A stretch of 64,000 nucleotides of DNA from Streptomyces flavofungini (GCF_030388665.1 NZ_CP128846.1:7204501-7268500); one strand, 5' to 3'; counted from the stretch's first letter, positions 28,974 through 37,711 are shown. Numbers and translations: made by a program. The notes: generated by a model not told the origin, from the letters alone.

Positions 28974-30034
28974 GCGGACTGCCGTGGGCTCTGCGGGGCG
29001 ACCCGGGGGGTGGTGGGCGTGCCCCTGGTGCGCGCCGCCGCCCGCTCCCCGAGGAAGCGCACCCCCGTGGCGGCCACGAGCGTTCCGATGATCATCTGCA
29101 CAGCGTAGGACAGGACCATCGCGGACGTGGGCTGCTCGGCCACGTCCCCGGAGCCCGCGAGCGTCGCCGCGAACAGCCACCCGCCCCAGCACGCCACCGC
29201 GCCGGACCCGCCCCAGGCGAGCGCGAGCGGCACCTTCACGGGCAGCGCGGGCAGCCGCCGGAAGGCGAGGACCAGGGCGCCGACCACGGCCGCGGCGAGG
29301 TAGCCGAACTCCAGGGCCGACAGGACGTGGAAGTCGAAGGTGCGCTCGGCGACACGTGCCTCGTTCAGGCCGGACGTCGAACCGCCCGCCCACAGCAGCC
29401 GCAGCCCGGCCGGGTACAGGGCGAGCACCGCGGCCGCCACCGCGCACACCCGCGCCGCCCGCCCGCCCGGGCCCGCCTTCGGCAGGTCCCACATCCGGCC
29501 CCGCCACAGGTGCCCCCACCGGTCGCGGGCGTACAGGACGAACAGGAGCCCCAGGCTGAGCCCTTGGAGGATGAACCCGCCGTACACCACCCCGAACACC
29601 CACTCGTCGAGGAACGCCTCGCGGCCGGTCCCCCCGGCGTTGTTCACCGACCCGCCGAACGCCCGCACCGCGAGCTGCGCCGGGAACCCGCCCATGATCG
29701 GGAGCAGAAGGCCGGTCGCGGCCCACATGGGCAGGCCGAGCAGCCAGGCCGGTACGCGCCGCCCCCAGGGCCGGGTCAGGAGCAGGGCGAGGACGATGAC
29801 GGCGCCGTCCATGAGGACGGTGACGCTGTTGGCGACGGCCATCAGACCGCGGTGGTCCAGGAGGGAGCTGCCGTCCGGGATGCCGATGCGGCTCCCGGCG
29901 ATCCAGGCGACCTTCAGGGAGAGGTAGGGGAGGCAGGCGGCGACGGCGACGGCGCGCAGCAGCGGCCGGAGCCTGCCGGTGAAGGGGCGCGCGCCGCGGT
30001 CGGCGGCCGGGGCGAGGACGGGAGTCTGGCTCAT
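28970..30034 (-). CDS. Polytopic membrane protein coupled to the two-component system
   Basis: A 354-aa protein with about eight hydrophobic helices (LLRAVAVAACLPYLSLKVAW, GAVIVLALLLTRPWG, AVVGALVLAFRR). No transporter or enzyme motif is recognised. It is followed by a GTGA overlap with the kinase gene and is transcribed first in the operon, so it may be a co-sensor or the transported/membrane component that the kinase watches. The ATG at 30034 (MSQTPVLAP) is preferred since the upstream in-frame sequence is Gly/Arg-rich and non-hydrophobic. A homologous arrangement exists in other Streptomyces, to my recollection. Confidence 0.75.
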   Translation of the reverse strand: MSQTPVLAPAADRGARPFTGRLRPLLRAVAVAACLPYLSLKVAWIAGSRIGIPDGSSLLDHRGLMAVANSVTVLMDGAVIVLALLLTRPWGRRVPAWLLGLPMWAATGLLLPIMGGFPAQLAVRAFGGSVNNAGGTGREAFLDEWVFGVVYGGFILQGLSLGLLFVLYARDRWGHLWRGRMWDLPKAGPGGRAARVCAVAAAVLALYPAGLRLLWAGGSTSGLNEARVAERTFDFHVLSALEFGYLAAAVVGALVLAFRRLPALPVKVPLALAWGGSGAVACWGGWLFAATLAGSGDVAEQPTSAMVLSYAVQMIIGTLVAATGVRFLGERAAARTRGTPTTPRVAPQSPRQSA

Positions 30035-30167
30035 GCCCCCCACGCTCCCGCCGTGGCCCCGCCCGCCGCCTCCTGCCTGTCGGTGAACCGCCTCCGCCGC
30101 ACGGGGGAGGGAGCACCGGCCCGCGAGGAGGGGCACGGGGGAGCCGCGCGGCGGGTGCGGGTGGGCC

Positions 30168-30941
30168 TCAGAGCCGCCGGGTGGCCAGGGTGAGCCGGTC
30201 CCGGGCGTCGAACAGCGCGTCCTTGACCATCTGCTCGTGGGCGGGCGTGAGCCGGGCCACCGGCACCGAGCAGCTGATGGCGTCGCGCGCGGGGGTGCGG
30301 TAGGGGATGGCCACGCCGAAGCAGCGCAGGCCGAGGGTGTTCTCCTCGCGGTCCACGGCGAAGCCCTGCTCGCGCACCGCGTGCAGCTCCTCGATGAGCT
30401 TCTCGCGGTCGGTGATCGTGTTCTCGGTCAGCGACGGCAGTGTCTCGGGGAGCATCTTGCGGACCTGCTCGTCGGTGTGGGAGGCGAGCAGCGCCTTGCC
30501 GAGCGACGTGGAGTGGGCGGGCAGGCGCCGGCCCACGCGCGTGAAGGGGCGCAGGTAGTGCTGGGACTGGCGGGTGGCCAGGTACACCACGTTGGTGCCG
30601 TCGAGGCGGGCGAGGTGGATGGTCTCCGTGGTGTCGTCCGAGAGCCGGTCCAGCGTCGGGCGGGCCGCGGCGACGACCTCGTCGCCGTCGATGTACGACG
30701 TGCCGACGAGCAGCGCCCGCACCCCGATGCCGTACCGCGTACCGGTCGCGTCCGTCTCGATCCAGCCCAGCTCCACGAGGGTGCGAAGCAGCATGTAGAG
30801 GCTGGACTTCGGGTACCCGACGGCCTCCTGGACCTCGGCGAGGGCGTGCATCCCGGGCCGCCCCGCGAAGAACTCCAGCAACTCCACCGTCCGCACCGCG
30901 GACTTGACCTGCGCGCCCCCGCCCGTCTCCCCAGCCGACAT
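30168..30941 (-). CDS. IclR-family transcriptional regulator
   Basis: A 257-aa regulator. The N-terminal winged helix (about 10-80) reads SAVRTVELLEFFAGRPGMHALAE..GYPKSSLYMLLRTLVELGW. The C-terminal effector domain has HSTSLGKALLA and GFAVDREENTLGLRCFGVAI, the IclR signature region. It is divergent from the alpha-ketoglutarate-semialdehyde dehydrogenase gene with 185 bp between, containing palindromes, and therefore likely regulates it in response to a keto acid or sugar acid (inference). Start at ATG 30941. Confidence 0.9.
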   Translation of the reverse strand: MSAGETGGGAQVKSAVRTVELLEFFAGRPGMHALAEVQEAVGYPKSSLYMLLRTLVELGWIETDATGTRYGIGVRALLVGTSYIDGDEVVAAARPTLDRLSDDTTETIHLARLDGTNVVYLATRQSQHYLRPFTRVGRRLPAHSTSLGKALLASHTDEQVRKMLPETLPSLTENTITDREKLIEELHAVREQGFAVDREENTLGLRCFGVAIPYRTPARDAISCSVPVARLTPAHEQMVKDALFDARDRLTLATRRL

Positions 30942-31008
30942 CGCCCTTGACCCCTCACGTCCGACAGGAAATAGTCTCCACTGTCCCCCACGATTCATCA
31001 TCGGGGAC

Positions 31009-31030
31009 GGCGTTCAGCATATCGAACGCC
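31009..31030. promoter_or_regulatory. Palindrome between the IclR gene and the semialdehyde dehydrogenase gene
   Basis: GGCGTTC (31009-31015) and GAACGCC (31024-31030) are perfect inverted arms around AGCATATC. Immediately to the left, GTCCCC (30983) and GGGGAC (31003) form a second inverted pair. The position, between divergent start codons (30941 and 31127), suits an IclR operator. Confidence 0.5.
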
Positions 31031-31126
31031 CCTGGTGAGTGGCAGCAGATCCGACGCACGGTGAGCGGCTCGTGACATCCGGGCCGCGGACACCGGCTTC
31101 GCACGGCAACCCTGGAGGAACCCGCG

Positions 31127-32668
31127 GTGGCAGCAGCACCAGTCTGGAGTGTGGACCCCCGAACCGGGAAGCGGCGCGCACAGGTCGCCGCCGAGGCCAC
31201 CGCGCAGGACGTGGACCGGGCCGTCACGGCCGCGCACGCGGCGCGCGCCGCGCTGGCCGACCGCACCGTCCGCGCGGCCTTCCTGCGCACCGCGGCCGAC
31301 CTCCTGGAGGCCGCCGAGGACGACCTCGTCGCGACCGCGGACGCCGAGACGGCCCTCGGCACCGCCCGCCTGACCGGCGAACTGGCCCGCACCCGCTACC
31401 AGTTGCGGGCCTTCGCGGACCTCGTCGACGAGGGCGCCTACCTCGGCGTCGTCATCGACCACCCCGACAGCGCCGCCACACCCCCCGTCCCCGAGCTGCG
31501 CCGCTACAAGATCCCGCTCGGCGTCGTCGCCGTCTACGCCGCCTCCAACTTCCCCTTCGCCTTCTCCGTGCCCGGCGGCGACACCGCGAGCGCCCTCGCC
31601 GCCGGCTGCCCCGTCGTCGTCAAGGCGCACCCCGACCACCCCGACACCTCCGAGCGCGTCGCCGCCGTCCTGCGCGCCGCCGCCGCGCGCCACGAACTGC
31701 CCGAGGCCGTCGTCGGCCTGGTGCACGGCTTCGACGCGGGCGTCGACCTGGTCCGCCACCCGCTGGTCGCCGCCGCGGGCTTCACCGGCTCGGTGCGCGG
31801 CGGCCGGGCCCTGTTCGACGCGGCGGCCGCGCGCCCCGTGCCGATCCCCTTCCACGGCGAACTCGGCTCCCTCAACCCGGTCGTCGTCACCGAGGCCGCG
31901 GCCGCCGAGCGCGGTGAGCAGATCGGCACCGGCCTCGCCGGGTCCATGACCCTCGGCGTCGGCCAGTTCTGCGTGAAGCCCGGCCTGGTCCTCGCCCCCG
32001 AGGGCGCGGGCGGCGACCGCCTCCTGAAGTCCCTGACGGAAGGCCTCGGCGCCACCGCCGCCGGGGTCCTCCTCGACCACCGCATGCGCGACAACTTCGT
32101 CGCCGGAGTCGTCGAGCGCGCCCAACTGCCCGACGTGAGCGCCCCGGTGGCGCCCGGCGCGGCCGACGAGCACACCGTCACCGCCGGCTTCCTCGCCGTC
32201 CCGGCCGCCCGCCTCGCCGCCGAGGGCGTCCACGACCTGCTCCTCGAAGAGTGCTTCGGGCCGGTCACCGTCGTCGCCCGGTACGCGGACGAGGCCGAGA
32301 TCAGCGCGGTGCTCGCCCGGCTCCCCGGCAACCTCACCGCGACCGTGCACCTGTCCGCCGACGAGGCCGCGGACGCCCCGGCCGCCCAGGGCCGCGGCCC
32401 CCGGCTCCTGGCCGAACTGACCCCGCTGGCCGGGCGGGTCCTGGTCGACGGCTGGCCCACCGGCGTGGCCGTGGCCCCCGCCCAGCAGCACGGCGGCCCC
32501 TACCCCGCCACCACCAGCACCTCGACGTCCGTCGGCGGCACCGCCATCGAGCGCTGGCTGCGCCCCGTCGCGTACCAGAACACCCCCGAGGCGCTCCTGC
32601 CGCCGGAACTCCACGACGCCAATCCCCTCGGTCTGCCGCGCCGCTACGACGGACGCCTGGAACACTGA
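31127..32668 (+). CDS. Alpha-ketoglutarate semialdehyde (2,5-dioxovalerate) dehydrogenase
   Basis: A 513-aa aldehyde dehydrogenase of the type III KGSADH branch. It oxidises 2,5-dioxopentanoate to 2-oxoglutarate with NAD(P), the last step of oxidative uronate and pentonate catabolism. Active-site Glu245 (PFHGELGSLNP) and Cys282 (GVGQFCVKPG) are present; ELGS-NP and GQFC are characteristic of this branch. The cofactor region is YAASNFPFAFSVPGGDTASA. The GTG start has GGAGGAA about 8 bases upstream. A DUF1349 gene follows 4 bp later. Its substrate is the product of KdgD (14999) and possibly of the DapA-family enzyme (20685). Confidence 0.88.
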   Translation: MAAAPVWSVDPRTGKRRAQVAAEATAQDVDRAVTAAHAARAALADRTVRAAFLRTAADLLEAAEDDLVATADAETALGTARLTGELARTRYQLRAFADLVDEGAYLGVVIDHPDSAATPPVPELRRYKIPLGVVAVYAASNFPFAFSVPGGDTASALAAGCPVVVKAHPDHPDTSERVAAVLRAAAARHELPEAVVGLVHGFDAGVDLVRHPLVAAAGFTGSVRGGRALFDAAAARPVPIPFHGELGSLNPVVVTEAAAAERGEQIGTGLAGSMTLGVGQFCVKPGLVLAPEGAGGDRLLKSLTEGLGATAAGVLLDHRMRDNFVAGVVERAQLPDVSAPVAPGAADEHTVTAGFLAVPAARLAAEGVHDLLLEECFGPVTVVARYADEAEISAVLARLPGNLTATVHLSADEAADAPAAQGRGPRLLAELTPLAGRVLVDGWPTGVAVAPAQQHGGPYPATTSTSTSVGGTAIERWLRPVAYQNTPEALLPPELHDANPLGLPRRYDGRLEH

Positions 32669-32672
32669 CGGC

Positions 32673-33299
32673 ATGAACGCCAAGCAGACCGGAAGCCTCA
32701 CCCTGCCCGAACTCCCCTTCACCTTGCGGCCGTACGGCCCCGAGGGCGACTGGAGCTACGAGAACGGTGTCCTCACCGGCTGGGCGGGCCCCCGCCAGGA
32801 CCGCTTCGTGCCGCCCACCGGCGAGGCCCTCGACCCGGCGTCCGACGCGCCACGGCTGCTCGGCGCGCCCGAGGGGGACTTCCAGCTGATCGCCCGCGTC
32901 ACGGTCGGCTTCGCCGCCGCCTTCGACGCGGGGGTGCTGTACCTGCACGTGGGGGAGCGCGAGTGGGCCAAGCTCTGCTTCGAGCGCTCCCCGGACCGCC
33001 CCACGATCTGCACGGTGGTCACCCGGGGCCGCTCGGACGACGCCAACGCCTTCGTCGTGGACGGCTCCAGCGTCTGGCTGCGGATCAGCCGCACCGGCAC
33101 GGCGTTCGCCTTCCACGCCTCGACGGACGGCGCGCACTGGACGTTCGTGCGCATCTTCCAGCTCGGCGACGCGGAGGCGGCCGCCGCGGCGCTCGTGGGC
33201 TTCCTCGCGCAGTCGCCGCAGGGCGAGGGGTGCGTGGTGACGTTCGAGGAGATCGAGTTCCGCCCGAACTGGCCGAAGGGCCTGCGCGACGGCTCCTGA
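32673..33299 (+). CDS. DUF1349-family protein (concanavalin-like fold)
   Basis: A 208-aa cytoplasmic protein with the DUF1349 pattern: LPFTLRPYGPEGDWSYENG, VGFAAAFDAGVLYLHVGEREWAKLCFERSP, SVWLRISRTGTAFAFHASTDGAHW and VGFLAQSPQGEGCVVTFEE. The fold is a beta-sandwich like concanavalin A, often found with sugar-active enzymes; its biochemical role is unsettled. It follows the dehydrogenase by 4 bp, so it is in the same transcript and probably relates to sugar acid metabolism. It ends 3 bp from the convergent oxidoreductase gene. Confidence 0.83.
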   Translation: MNAKQTGSLTLPELPFTLRPYGPEGDWSYENGVLTGWAGPRQDRFVPPTGEALDPASDAPRLLGAPEGDFQLIARVTVGFAAAFDAGVLYLHVGEREWAKLCFERSPDRPTICTVVTRGRSDDANAFVVDGSSVWLRISRTGTAFAFHASTDGAHWTFVRIFQLGDAEAAAAALVGFLAQSPQGEGCVVTFEEIEFRPNWPKGLRDGS

Positions 33300-33302
33300 G
33301 CC

Positions 33303-34424
33303 TCAGAGCGTGACGCGCGTCCCCGTCGCTGCGGCCCGCTCGACCGCGTCGAGCAGCCGCTGGCGCCGGGCCGCGTGCGCGAAGTCCGGCACGGTAGGGG
33401 TTCCTTCGCGCAGGTCCCGCAGGATCCTCGCGTACTGGACCCCGACGTTGTACGCGGGGTCCGCACGCAGCCCGTCCAGCTCGGGTACGTCGAAGTACCG
33501 GCCGGGGACGGGGAGTTCGGCGATTTCCGTGTCCGCGCCCCGGGCGCCCCGCACCGTGAGCCGGGCCTGCTGCAGATGCCCGTGGTCACCGGTCACGACC
33601 AGGTCGCCGTCCGTGCCGTTGATCTCCCAGTGGAAGTCCGTGCCGCGTGCGAGCCCGCCCCGGAAGTGCACGGAGGCGACGGCGCCGGAGGCGAGCCGTC
33701 CGCTGACCGCGATCTGGTCCTCGGCGGTCATCGGGACGGCGCGCCCGCTGCCCTCCTCGGTGACGAGCGGCCGCCGGACCGCCGTCGTCGCCGACACCTC
33801 CGCGAACTCGCCGAGCACCATGGTCAGCGCGTCCACCGTGTGACCGAAGGGGATGGTGAGCATCGTGCCGCCGTTCTCCTTGTCCAGGAGGTAGGCGCCG
33901 CCCGGCTCGAAGGTGGGACCCCAGCGGCGGCCCGAGGCCACGAGGCTCGTGGACAGCACTTCGCCCACGAAGCCCTCGGCGACGAGGTCGCGCAGGTGCC
34001 GCACGGCGGGCGCCACGCGTGCCTGGAGCCCGGCGAAGGTCCGCACCCCGGCGCGGGCCGCCGCCGCGGCGAGGTCCTCGGCCTCCGTGACGCCCCTGCC
34101 CAGCGGCCACTCCGACAGGACGTGCTTCCCGGCCGCCAGCGCCGCCAGGACCGCCTCCCGGTGCCGGGGCACCCGGACGCTGACCACGACCAGGTCCACG
34201 GCCGGGTCCGCGGCCAGCTCGGCGGCGGACCCGTGGGTGCGCCCGATCCCGTACGTCTCGCCTGCCGCGCGGGCCGACTTCGGCGTCGACGCGGCCAGGG
34301 CGCGCAGCCGGTAGCCCGGGAGGCGGGTGAGGGCGGGGAGGTGGGCCCGCGCGGCCCAGCCGGAGCGGGCGGAGAGGCCGACGATGCCGACGCCGACGGC
34401 GGTGTTCCCGATGTCCTTGATCAT
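33303..34424 (-). CDS. Gfo/Idh/MocA-family oxidoreductase
   Basis: A 373-aa NAD(P)-dependent dehydrogenase. The N-terminal Rossmann fold has VGIVGLSARSGWAARAHLPAL. AGKHVLSEWPLGRGVTEAEDL carries the family Lys/Glu-x-Pro motif in the variant SEWP in place of the usual catalytic EKP lysine. The C-terminal domain follows from about residue 130. This group commonly oxidises sugars or inositols, or acts on biliverdin or galactose as in yeast Gal80-like relatives; GLSARSGWA recalls the Gal80-type branch. Substrate unknown. It is divergent from an HxlR regulator 62 bp away, which likely controls it. Confidence 0.85.
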   Translation of the reverse strand: MIKDIGNTAVGVGIVGLSARSGWAARAHLPALTRLPGYRLRALAASTPKSARAAGETYGIGRTHGSAAELAADPAVDLVVVSVRVPRHREAVLAALAAGKHVLSEWPLGRGVTEAEDLAAAAARAGVRTFAGLQARVAPAVRHLRDLVAEGFVGEVLSTSLVASGRRWGPTFEPGGAYLLDKENGGTMLTIPFGHTVDALTMVLGEFAEVSATTAVRRPLVTEEGSGRAVPMTAEDQIAVSGRLASGAVASVHFRGGLARGTDFHWEINGTDGDLVVTGDHGHLQQARLTVRGARGADTEIAELPVPGRYFDVPELDGLRADPAYNVGVQYARILRDLREGTPTVPDFAHAARRQRLLDAVERAAATGTRVTL

Positions 34425-34486
34425 GCCCGGACCGTAGGGCCCGGAGCCCGATCACCCGCAAGGGCCCCAACTATATTCTGGAAACC

Positions 34487-34870
34487 ATGACAGCTCAGAG
34501 CCGCTTTACGCCGCCGTCGGCGGCCACGGAGCACCGGCACGACATCTACGGCCTGCTGTGCCCCGGCCGGGAGATCTTCGAACTGCTCGCCACGAAGTGG
34601 GTCGGCCTCGCGATCACCGCCCTTGAGGACGGCCCCCGCCGCTTCGGTGAACTCCGCGCCCGCCTGGAGGGCGTGAGCCCCAAGGTCCTCACCCGGACGC
34701 TGCGGCGCCTGGAGGACCACGGCCTGGTGCGCCGCACGGTCTACGCGGAGGTCCCGCCCCGGGTGGAGTACGAACTCACCCCCCTGGGCAGGGGCGCCCT
34801 GGAGCCCCTGTCCCACCTCCGCACCTGGATCCGCACGAACACTCACCGCTTCGGCCCCGGGGCGGGGTGA
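34487..34870 (+). CDS. HxlR-family transcriptional regulator
   Basis: A 127-aa winged-helix protein: CPGREIFELLATKWVGLAIT, RFGELRARLEGVSPKVLTRTLRRLEDHGLV, and VEYELTPLGRGALEPL, all HxlR signatures. The conserved Cys (C25) near the N-terminus is in the position used for redox or electrophile sensing in several HxlR proteins. It is divergent from the Gfo/Idh/MocA gene. AT-rich TATATT at 34472 could be part of a promoter with a very short leader. Confidence 0.9.
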   Translation: MTAQSRFTPPSAATEHRHDIYGLLCPGREIFELLATKWVGLAITALEDGPRRFGELRARLEGVSPKVLTRTLRRLEDHGLVRRTVYAEVPPRVEYELTPLGRGALEPLSHLRTWIRTNTHRFGPGAG

Positions 34871-34969
34871 GGGCGCGGCGGGGAATGGAAGGGGAATGGA
34901 AACGGCCGGGCCCGGGTTGCACAGACGCGGAGGACGTCTCCGTTTACGTACGATCCAAGGAAGAACCAC

Positions 34970-35704
34970 ATGCGCGTCGAGATCTGGAGCGACATCGCCT
35001 GCCCCTGGTGCTACGTGGGCAAGGCCCGCTTCGAGAAGGCCCTGCGGGCCTTCGAGCACCAGGACGCCGTGGAGGTGATCCACCGCTCCTTCGAGCTGGA
35101 CCCGAACCGCCCGAAGGGCGACACGGCCGCCGTGATCCCGATGCTGGCGCAGAAGTACGGCATGACCGAGGACCAGGCGAAGGACGCCGAACGCCGCCTC
35201 GGCGACAACGCGGCGGCCGAGGGCCTGGCGTACCGCACCGAGGGCCGCGACCACGGCAACACCTTCGACATGCACCGCCTCCTGCACTTCGCGCGGGAGC
35301 AGGGCGGCCAGGACACCCAGGACCGCCTCATCGGCGCGTTCTACCGCGCCAACTTCGCCGAGGAGCGCTCGGTCTTCGACGACGAGCGCCTGATCGCCCT
35401 CGCCGCCGACGCCGGCCTGGACGCGGACGCGGCGCGCGCGGTCCTCGCCGACCCCGACGCGTACGCCGACGCGGTCCGCGCCGACGAGCGCGAGGCCGCC
35501 GAGCTGGGCGCGAACGGCGTGCCGTTCTTCGTGCTCGACCGGAAGTTCGGCGTCTCCGGCGCCCAGCCCGCCGAGGTGTTCACGCAGGCCCTGGAGCAGG
35601 CCTGGGGCGCCCGCTCGCCGCTGACGGTGCTCGCCGACGGCGCGGCCGACGGCGCCGACGGCGAGGCCTGCGGCCCGGACGGCTGCGCGGTGCCGCGGGC
35701 CTGA
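34970..35704 (+). CDS. FrnE/DsbA-like thioredoxin-fold oxidoreductase
   Basis: A 244-aa cytosolic DsbA-family protein of the FrnE type. The active site CPWC is at residues 11-14 (SDIACPWCYVGKARFE), and the cis-proline loop is NGVPFFVLDRKFGVSGAQP. The helical insertion lies between. FrnE of Streptomyces was named for a role in frenolicin biosynthesis and is a likely disulfide isomerase; in most genomes the role is general redox maintenance. The tail EACGPDGCAVPRA carries two more cysteines, which could bind metal or form a disulfide. A ribosome site AAGGAAG lies about 8 bases upstream of the ATG. Confidence 0.9.
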   Translation: MRVEIWSDIACPWCYVGKARFEKALRAFEHQDAVEVIHRSFELDPNRPKGDTAAVIPMLAQKYGMTEDQAKDAERRLGDNAAAEGLAYRTEGRDHGNTFDMHRLLHFAREQGGQDTQDRLIGAFYRANFAEERSVFDDERLIALAADAGLDADAARAVLADPDAYADAVRADEREAAELGANGVPFFVLDRKFGVSGAQPAEVFTQALEQAWGARSPLTVLADGAADGADGEACGPDGCAVPRA

Positions 35705-35840
35705 CCCGCGCCGTACCGGCCCCGCCGATCCGCGCCGTACGGCATCCGCCCTGGTCGGAGGCCATGAGTAAGCGTCGCTAAGCGGTACGGGTCAGGTATC
35801 CGCAATGGACCGGGCCCGACCGAGGCGGCACAGTGACCTC

Positions 35841-36989
35841 ATGGAGACTTCCGGCCAGGGCCCCGTTCCGACCGTCCAGACCGCGTCGCACTCCGCCACG
35901 ACACCGGCGGCCTTCCAGACGCTCGTACGCTCCGAGTTCACCCCCCGCACCACCTACCTGAACAGCGCGAGCACCGGCCTGCTCCCGGCGCGCGCCGTCC
36001 GGGCCATGCACGAGGCGACCCTGTCCGTGGCGGAGGGCCGCCCGGCCGACATGTTCGCGGACGTGGAGGCGGCCCGCGCCGCGTTCGCGCGCCTGGTCGG
36101 GGTGGCGCCGAGCCGGGTCGCGGCGGGCGCGTCCGTCGCCGTGTACAGCGGCCTGGTCGCGGCCTCGCTGCCCGCGGGCGCCGAAGTCCTCACCGCCGAG
36201 GGCGACTTCAGCTCGACGGTGAACCCCTTCCACATGCGCGCCGACCTCAAGGTCCGCATGGTCCCGCTGGAGCGGATCGCGGAGTCCGTGCGCCCCGGCA
36301 CCGCCCTGGTCGCGGTCTCTGCGGCGCAGTCGGCGGACGGCCGGATCGTGGACCTGCCCGCGCTGGGCGCCGCGACCCGCGCGCACGGCGCCCGCCTCTA
36401 CCTGGACGCCTCGCAGGCGACTGGGTGGCTGGACCTCGTCGAGCACATCGCCGACGTGGACTTCCTGGCGTCGGTGGCCTTCAAATGGCTCGCGTGCCCG
36501 CGCGGCGTGGCGTTCTTCGTGGTCCCCGACGGCCCCGAGGACCCCGACACCCCCGGAGCCTTCGGGGGTGTGCCCGCGCTGCTCGCGGGCTGGGTCGCGG
36601 GGGAGCGCCCCTGGGACAGCTGCTACGGCCCGATCGCCGAACTCGCCCGCTCCGCACGGCGGTTCGACGAGAGCCCGAGCCTGTTCGCGTACGCGGGCGC
36701 GCGGCACTCCCTCGCCGTGATCGAGGAGCTGGGCGTGGCCGCGATCCGCGCCCACGACCTCGCGCTCGCGGACCGCTTCCGTGCCGGACTTGCGGCGCTC
36801 GGCCACGAGCCGGTGGCCGCGCCGGGATCGCCCATCGTGTCCGTGCCCGGACTCGGAGTCCGGCAGCCGGAGTTGAGCGCGGCGGGCATCGAGGTTTCGG
36901 ACCGCGCGGGCCAGTTGCGGGCGGCCTTCCACCTGTACAACACGGAGGCCGACGTGGACCGGCTCCTGGAGGTGCTCGGCGAGGGCTGA
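35841..36989 (+). CDS. Aminotransferase class V-fold PLP enzyme
   Basis: A 382-aa fold-type I PLP enzyme. TTYLNSASTGLLPARAVRAM is the typical N-terminal class V motif. The PLP-binding Asp and Gln are in YLDASQATGW and the Schiff-base Lys in VAFKWLACPRG. The catalytic group includes cysteine desulfurases, kynureninase and isopenicillin epimerase-like proteins; LDASQATGWLDL and KWLACPRGVAF suit the last. The substrate is unknown. The ATG at 35841 is preferred over an upstream in-frame ATG at 35805. Monocistronic, convergent with MarR. Confidence 0.83.
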   Translation: METSGQGPVPTVQTASHSATTPAAFQTLVRSEFTPRTTYLNSASTGLLPARAVRAMHEATLSVAEGRPADMFADVEAARAAFARLVGVAPSRVAAGASVAVYSGLVAASLPAGAEVLTAEGDFSSTVNPFHMRADLKVRMVPLERIAESVRPGTALVAVSAAQSADGRIVDLPALGAATRAHGARLYLDASQATGWLDLVEHIADVDFLASVAFKWLACPRGVAFFVVPDGPEDPDTPGAFGGVPALLAGWVAGERPWDSCYGPIAELARSARRFDESPSLFAYAGARHSLAVIEELGVAAIRAHDLALADRFRAGLAALGHEPVAAPGSPIVSVPGLGVRQPELSAAGIEVSDRAGQLRAAFHLYNTEADVDRLLEVLGEG

Positions 36990-36993
36990 GGAG

Positions 36994-37028
36994 CCGGGCG
37001 GGCCGGGGCGGGCCGCGTCCGCCCGGCG
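36994..37028. terminator. Bidirectional terminator between the PLP enzyme and MarR genes
   Basis: GCCGGGCGG (36994-37002) pairs perfectly with CCGCCCGGC (37020-37028). It lies in the 49-bp gap between convergent genes ending at 36989 and 37039, so it can serve both. Confidence 0.6.
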
Positions 37029-37038
37029 GCCCGCCGCC

Positions 37039-37581
37039 CTACCTGCCGAGCGCCGCCCGCCGCCGCGCCTCCTCCGGGCAGTCCGCCGTCTCCACGCAGA
37101 GGTTGGCCTCGACCCGGCCGAGCAGCCGGGCCAGCTCCGCCCGCTCGGCGGGGTCGAGGCCGGCGAGGGTGTGGTCCTCCAGCTCACCCCAGGAGCGCCG
37201 CACGTCGGTGAGCAGGCCGCAGCTGGAGTCGGTGGCCTCGACGAGCACGGCCCGGCGGTCGTCGGGGTCGGGGCGCCGCCGCACGTGCCCGGCCTGCTCC
37301 AGGCGCTGGAGCATCTTGGTGACCGTCGACGGGTCGAGGTCGACGGCCTTGATGAGGTCGGACTGGCGCACCGGGCCCGCGTCCCACAGGTGCATCATCA
37401 CGAATTCCTGGCCGGGGTAGAGGCCGAGGCCCTTCAGGAGCTTGCCCGCCGCGATCCGGTGCAGCCGGGCCACCCGGCTGATCGTCATGCTGACCGGCCC
37501 GTCCTGGGCGGCCAGAGGCAGCCGCTCGCTGCACGCGGGGTCGGCCTGTGCGGCCCCCGCCGTTCCTGTCTCGGCCTGCAT
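37039..37581 (-). CDS. MarR-family transcriptional regulator
   Basis: A 180-aa regulator. The winged helix core is QSDLIKAVDLDPSTVTKMLQRLEQAGHVRRRPDPDDRRAVLVEAT. It has an extended N-terminus and a C-terminus with Cys160 and Cys166 (CVETADC), which could be a redox or electrophile switch. It is divergent from an old-yellow-enzyme gene. Between them are two mirror-image TTGG-N4-CCAA sites, the likely operators. MarR/OYE pairs commonly respond to quinones or reactive electrophiles; that is the likely logic here. Confidence 0.9.
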   Translation of the reverse strand: MQAETGTAGAAQADPACSERLPLAAQDGPVSMTISRVARLHRIAAGKLLKGLGLYPGQEFVMMHLWDAGPVRQSDLIKAVDLDPSTVTKMLQRLEQAGHVRRRPDPDDRRAVLVEATDSSCGLLTDVRRSWGELEDHTLAGLDPAERAELARLLGRVEANLCVETADCPEEARRRAALGR

Positions 37582-37665
37582 CGCAGCTCCTGCCCTTCAC
37601 CGGTCCGGCCCCGTCCGCCGTCTCCGTCCTCCACCAGTGTCGTCCTGGTTCCCCACCCAGATTAA

Positions 37666-37679
37666 CTTGGTCGGCCAAG
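37666..37679. promoter_or_regulatory. Operator site 1 between MarR and OYE genes
   Basis: CTTGGTCGGCCAAG is a 14-bp inverted repeat with 5-bp arms. Its TTGGTCGGCCAA core is the exact reverse complement of site 2. It overlaps a likely -35 element of the OYE promoter, whose -10 may be TACAGT at 37688-37693. Confidence 0.75.
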
Positions 37680-37711
37680 GAATGCGCTACAGTGGCTCCC
37701 GGTTGAATTAC

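Noticed and set aside
35764-35781. Five-codon leader peptide (ATG AGT AAG CGT CGC TAA) before the PLP enzyme
   Set aside because: Too short to support, no ribosome site and no attenuator-like pair of hairpins; probably chance.
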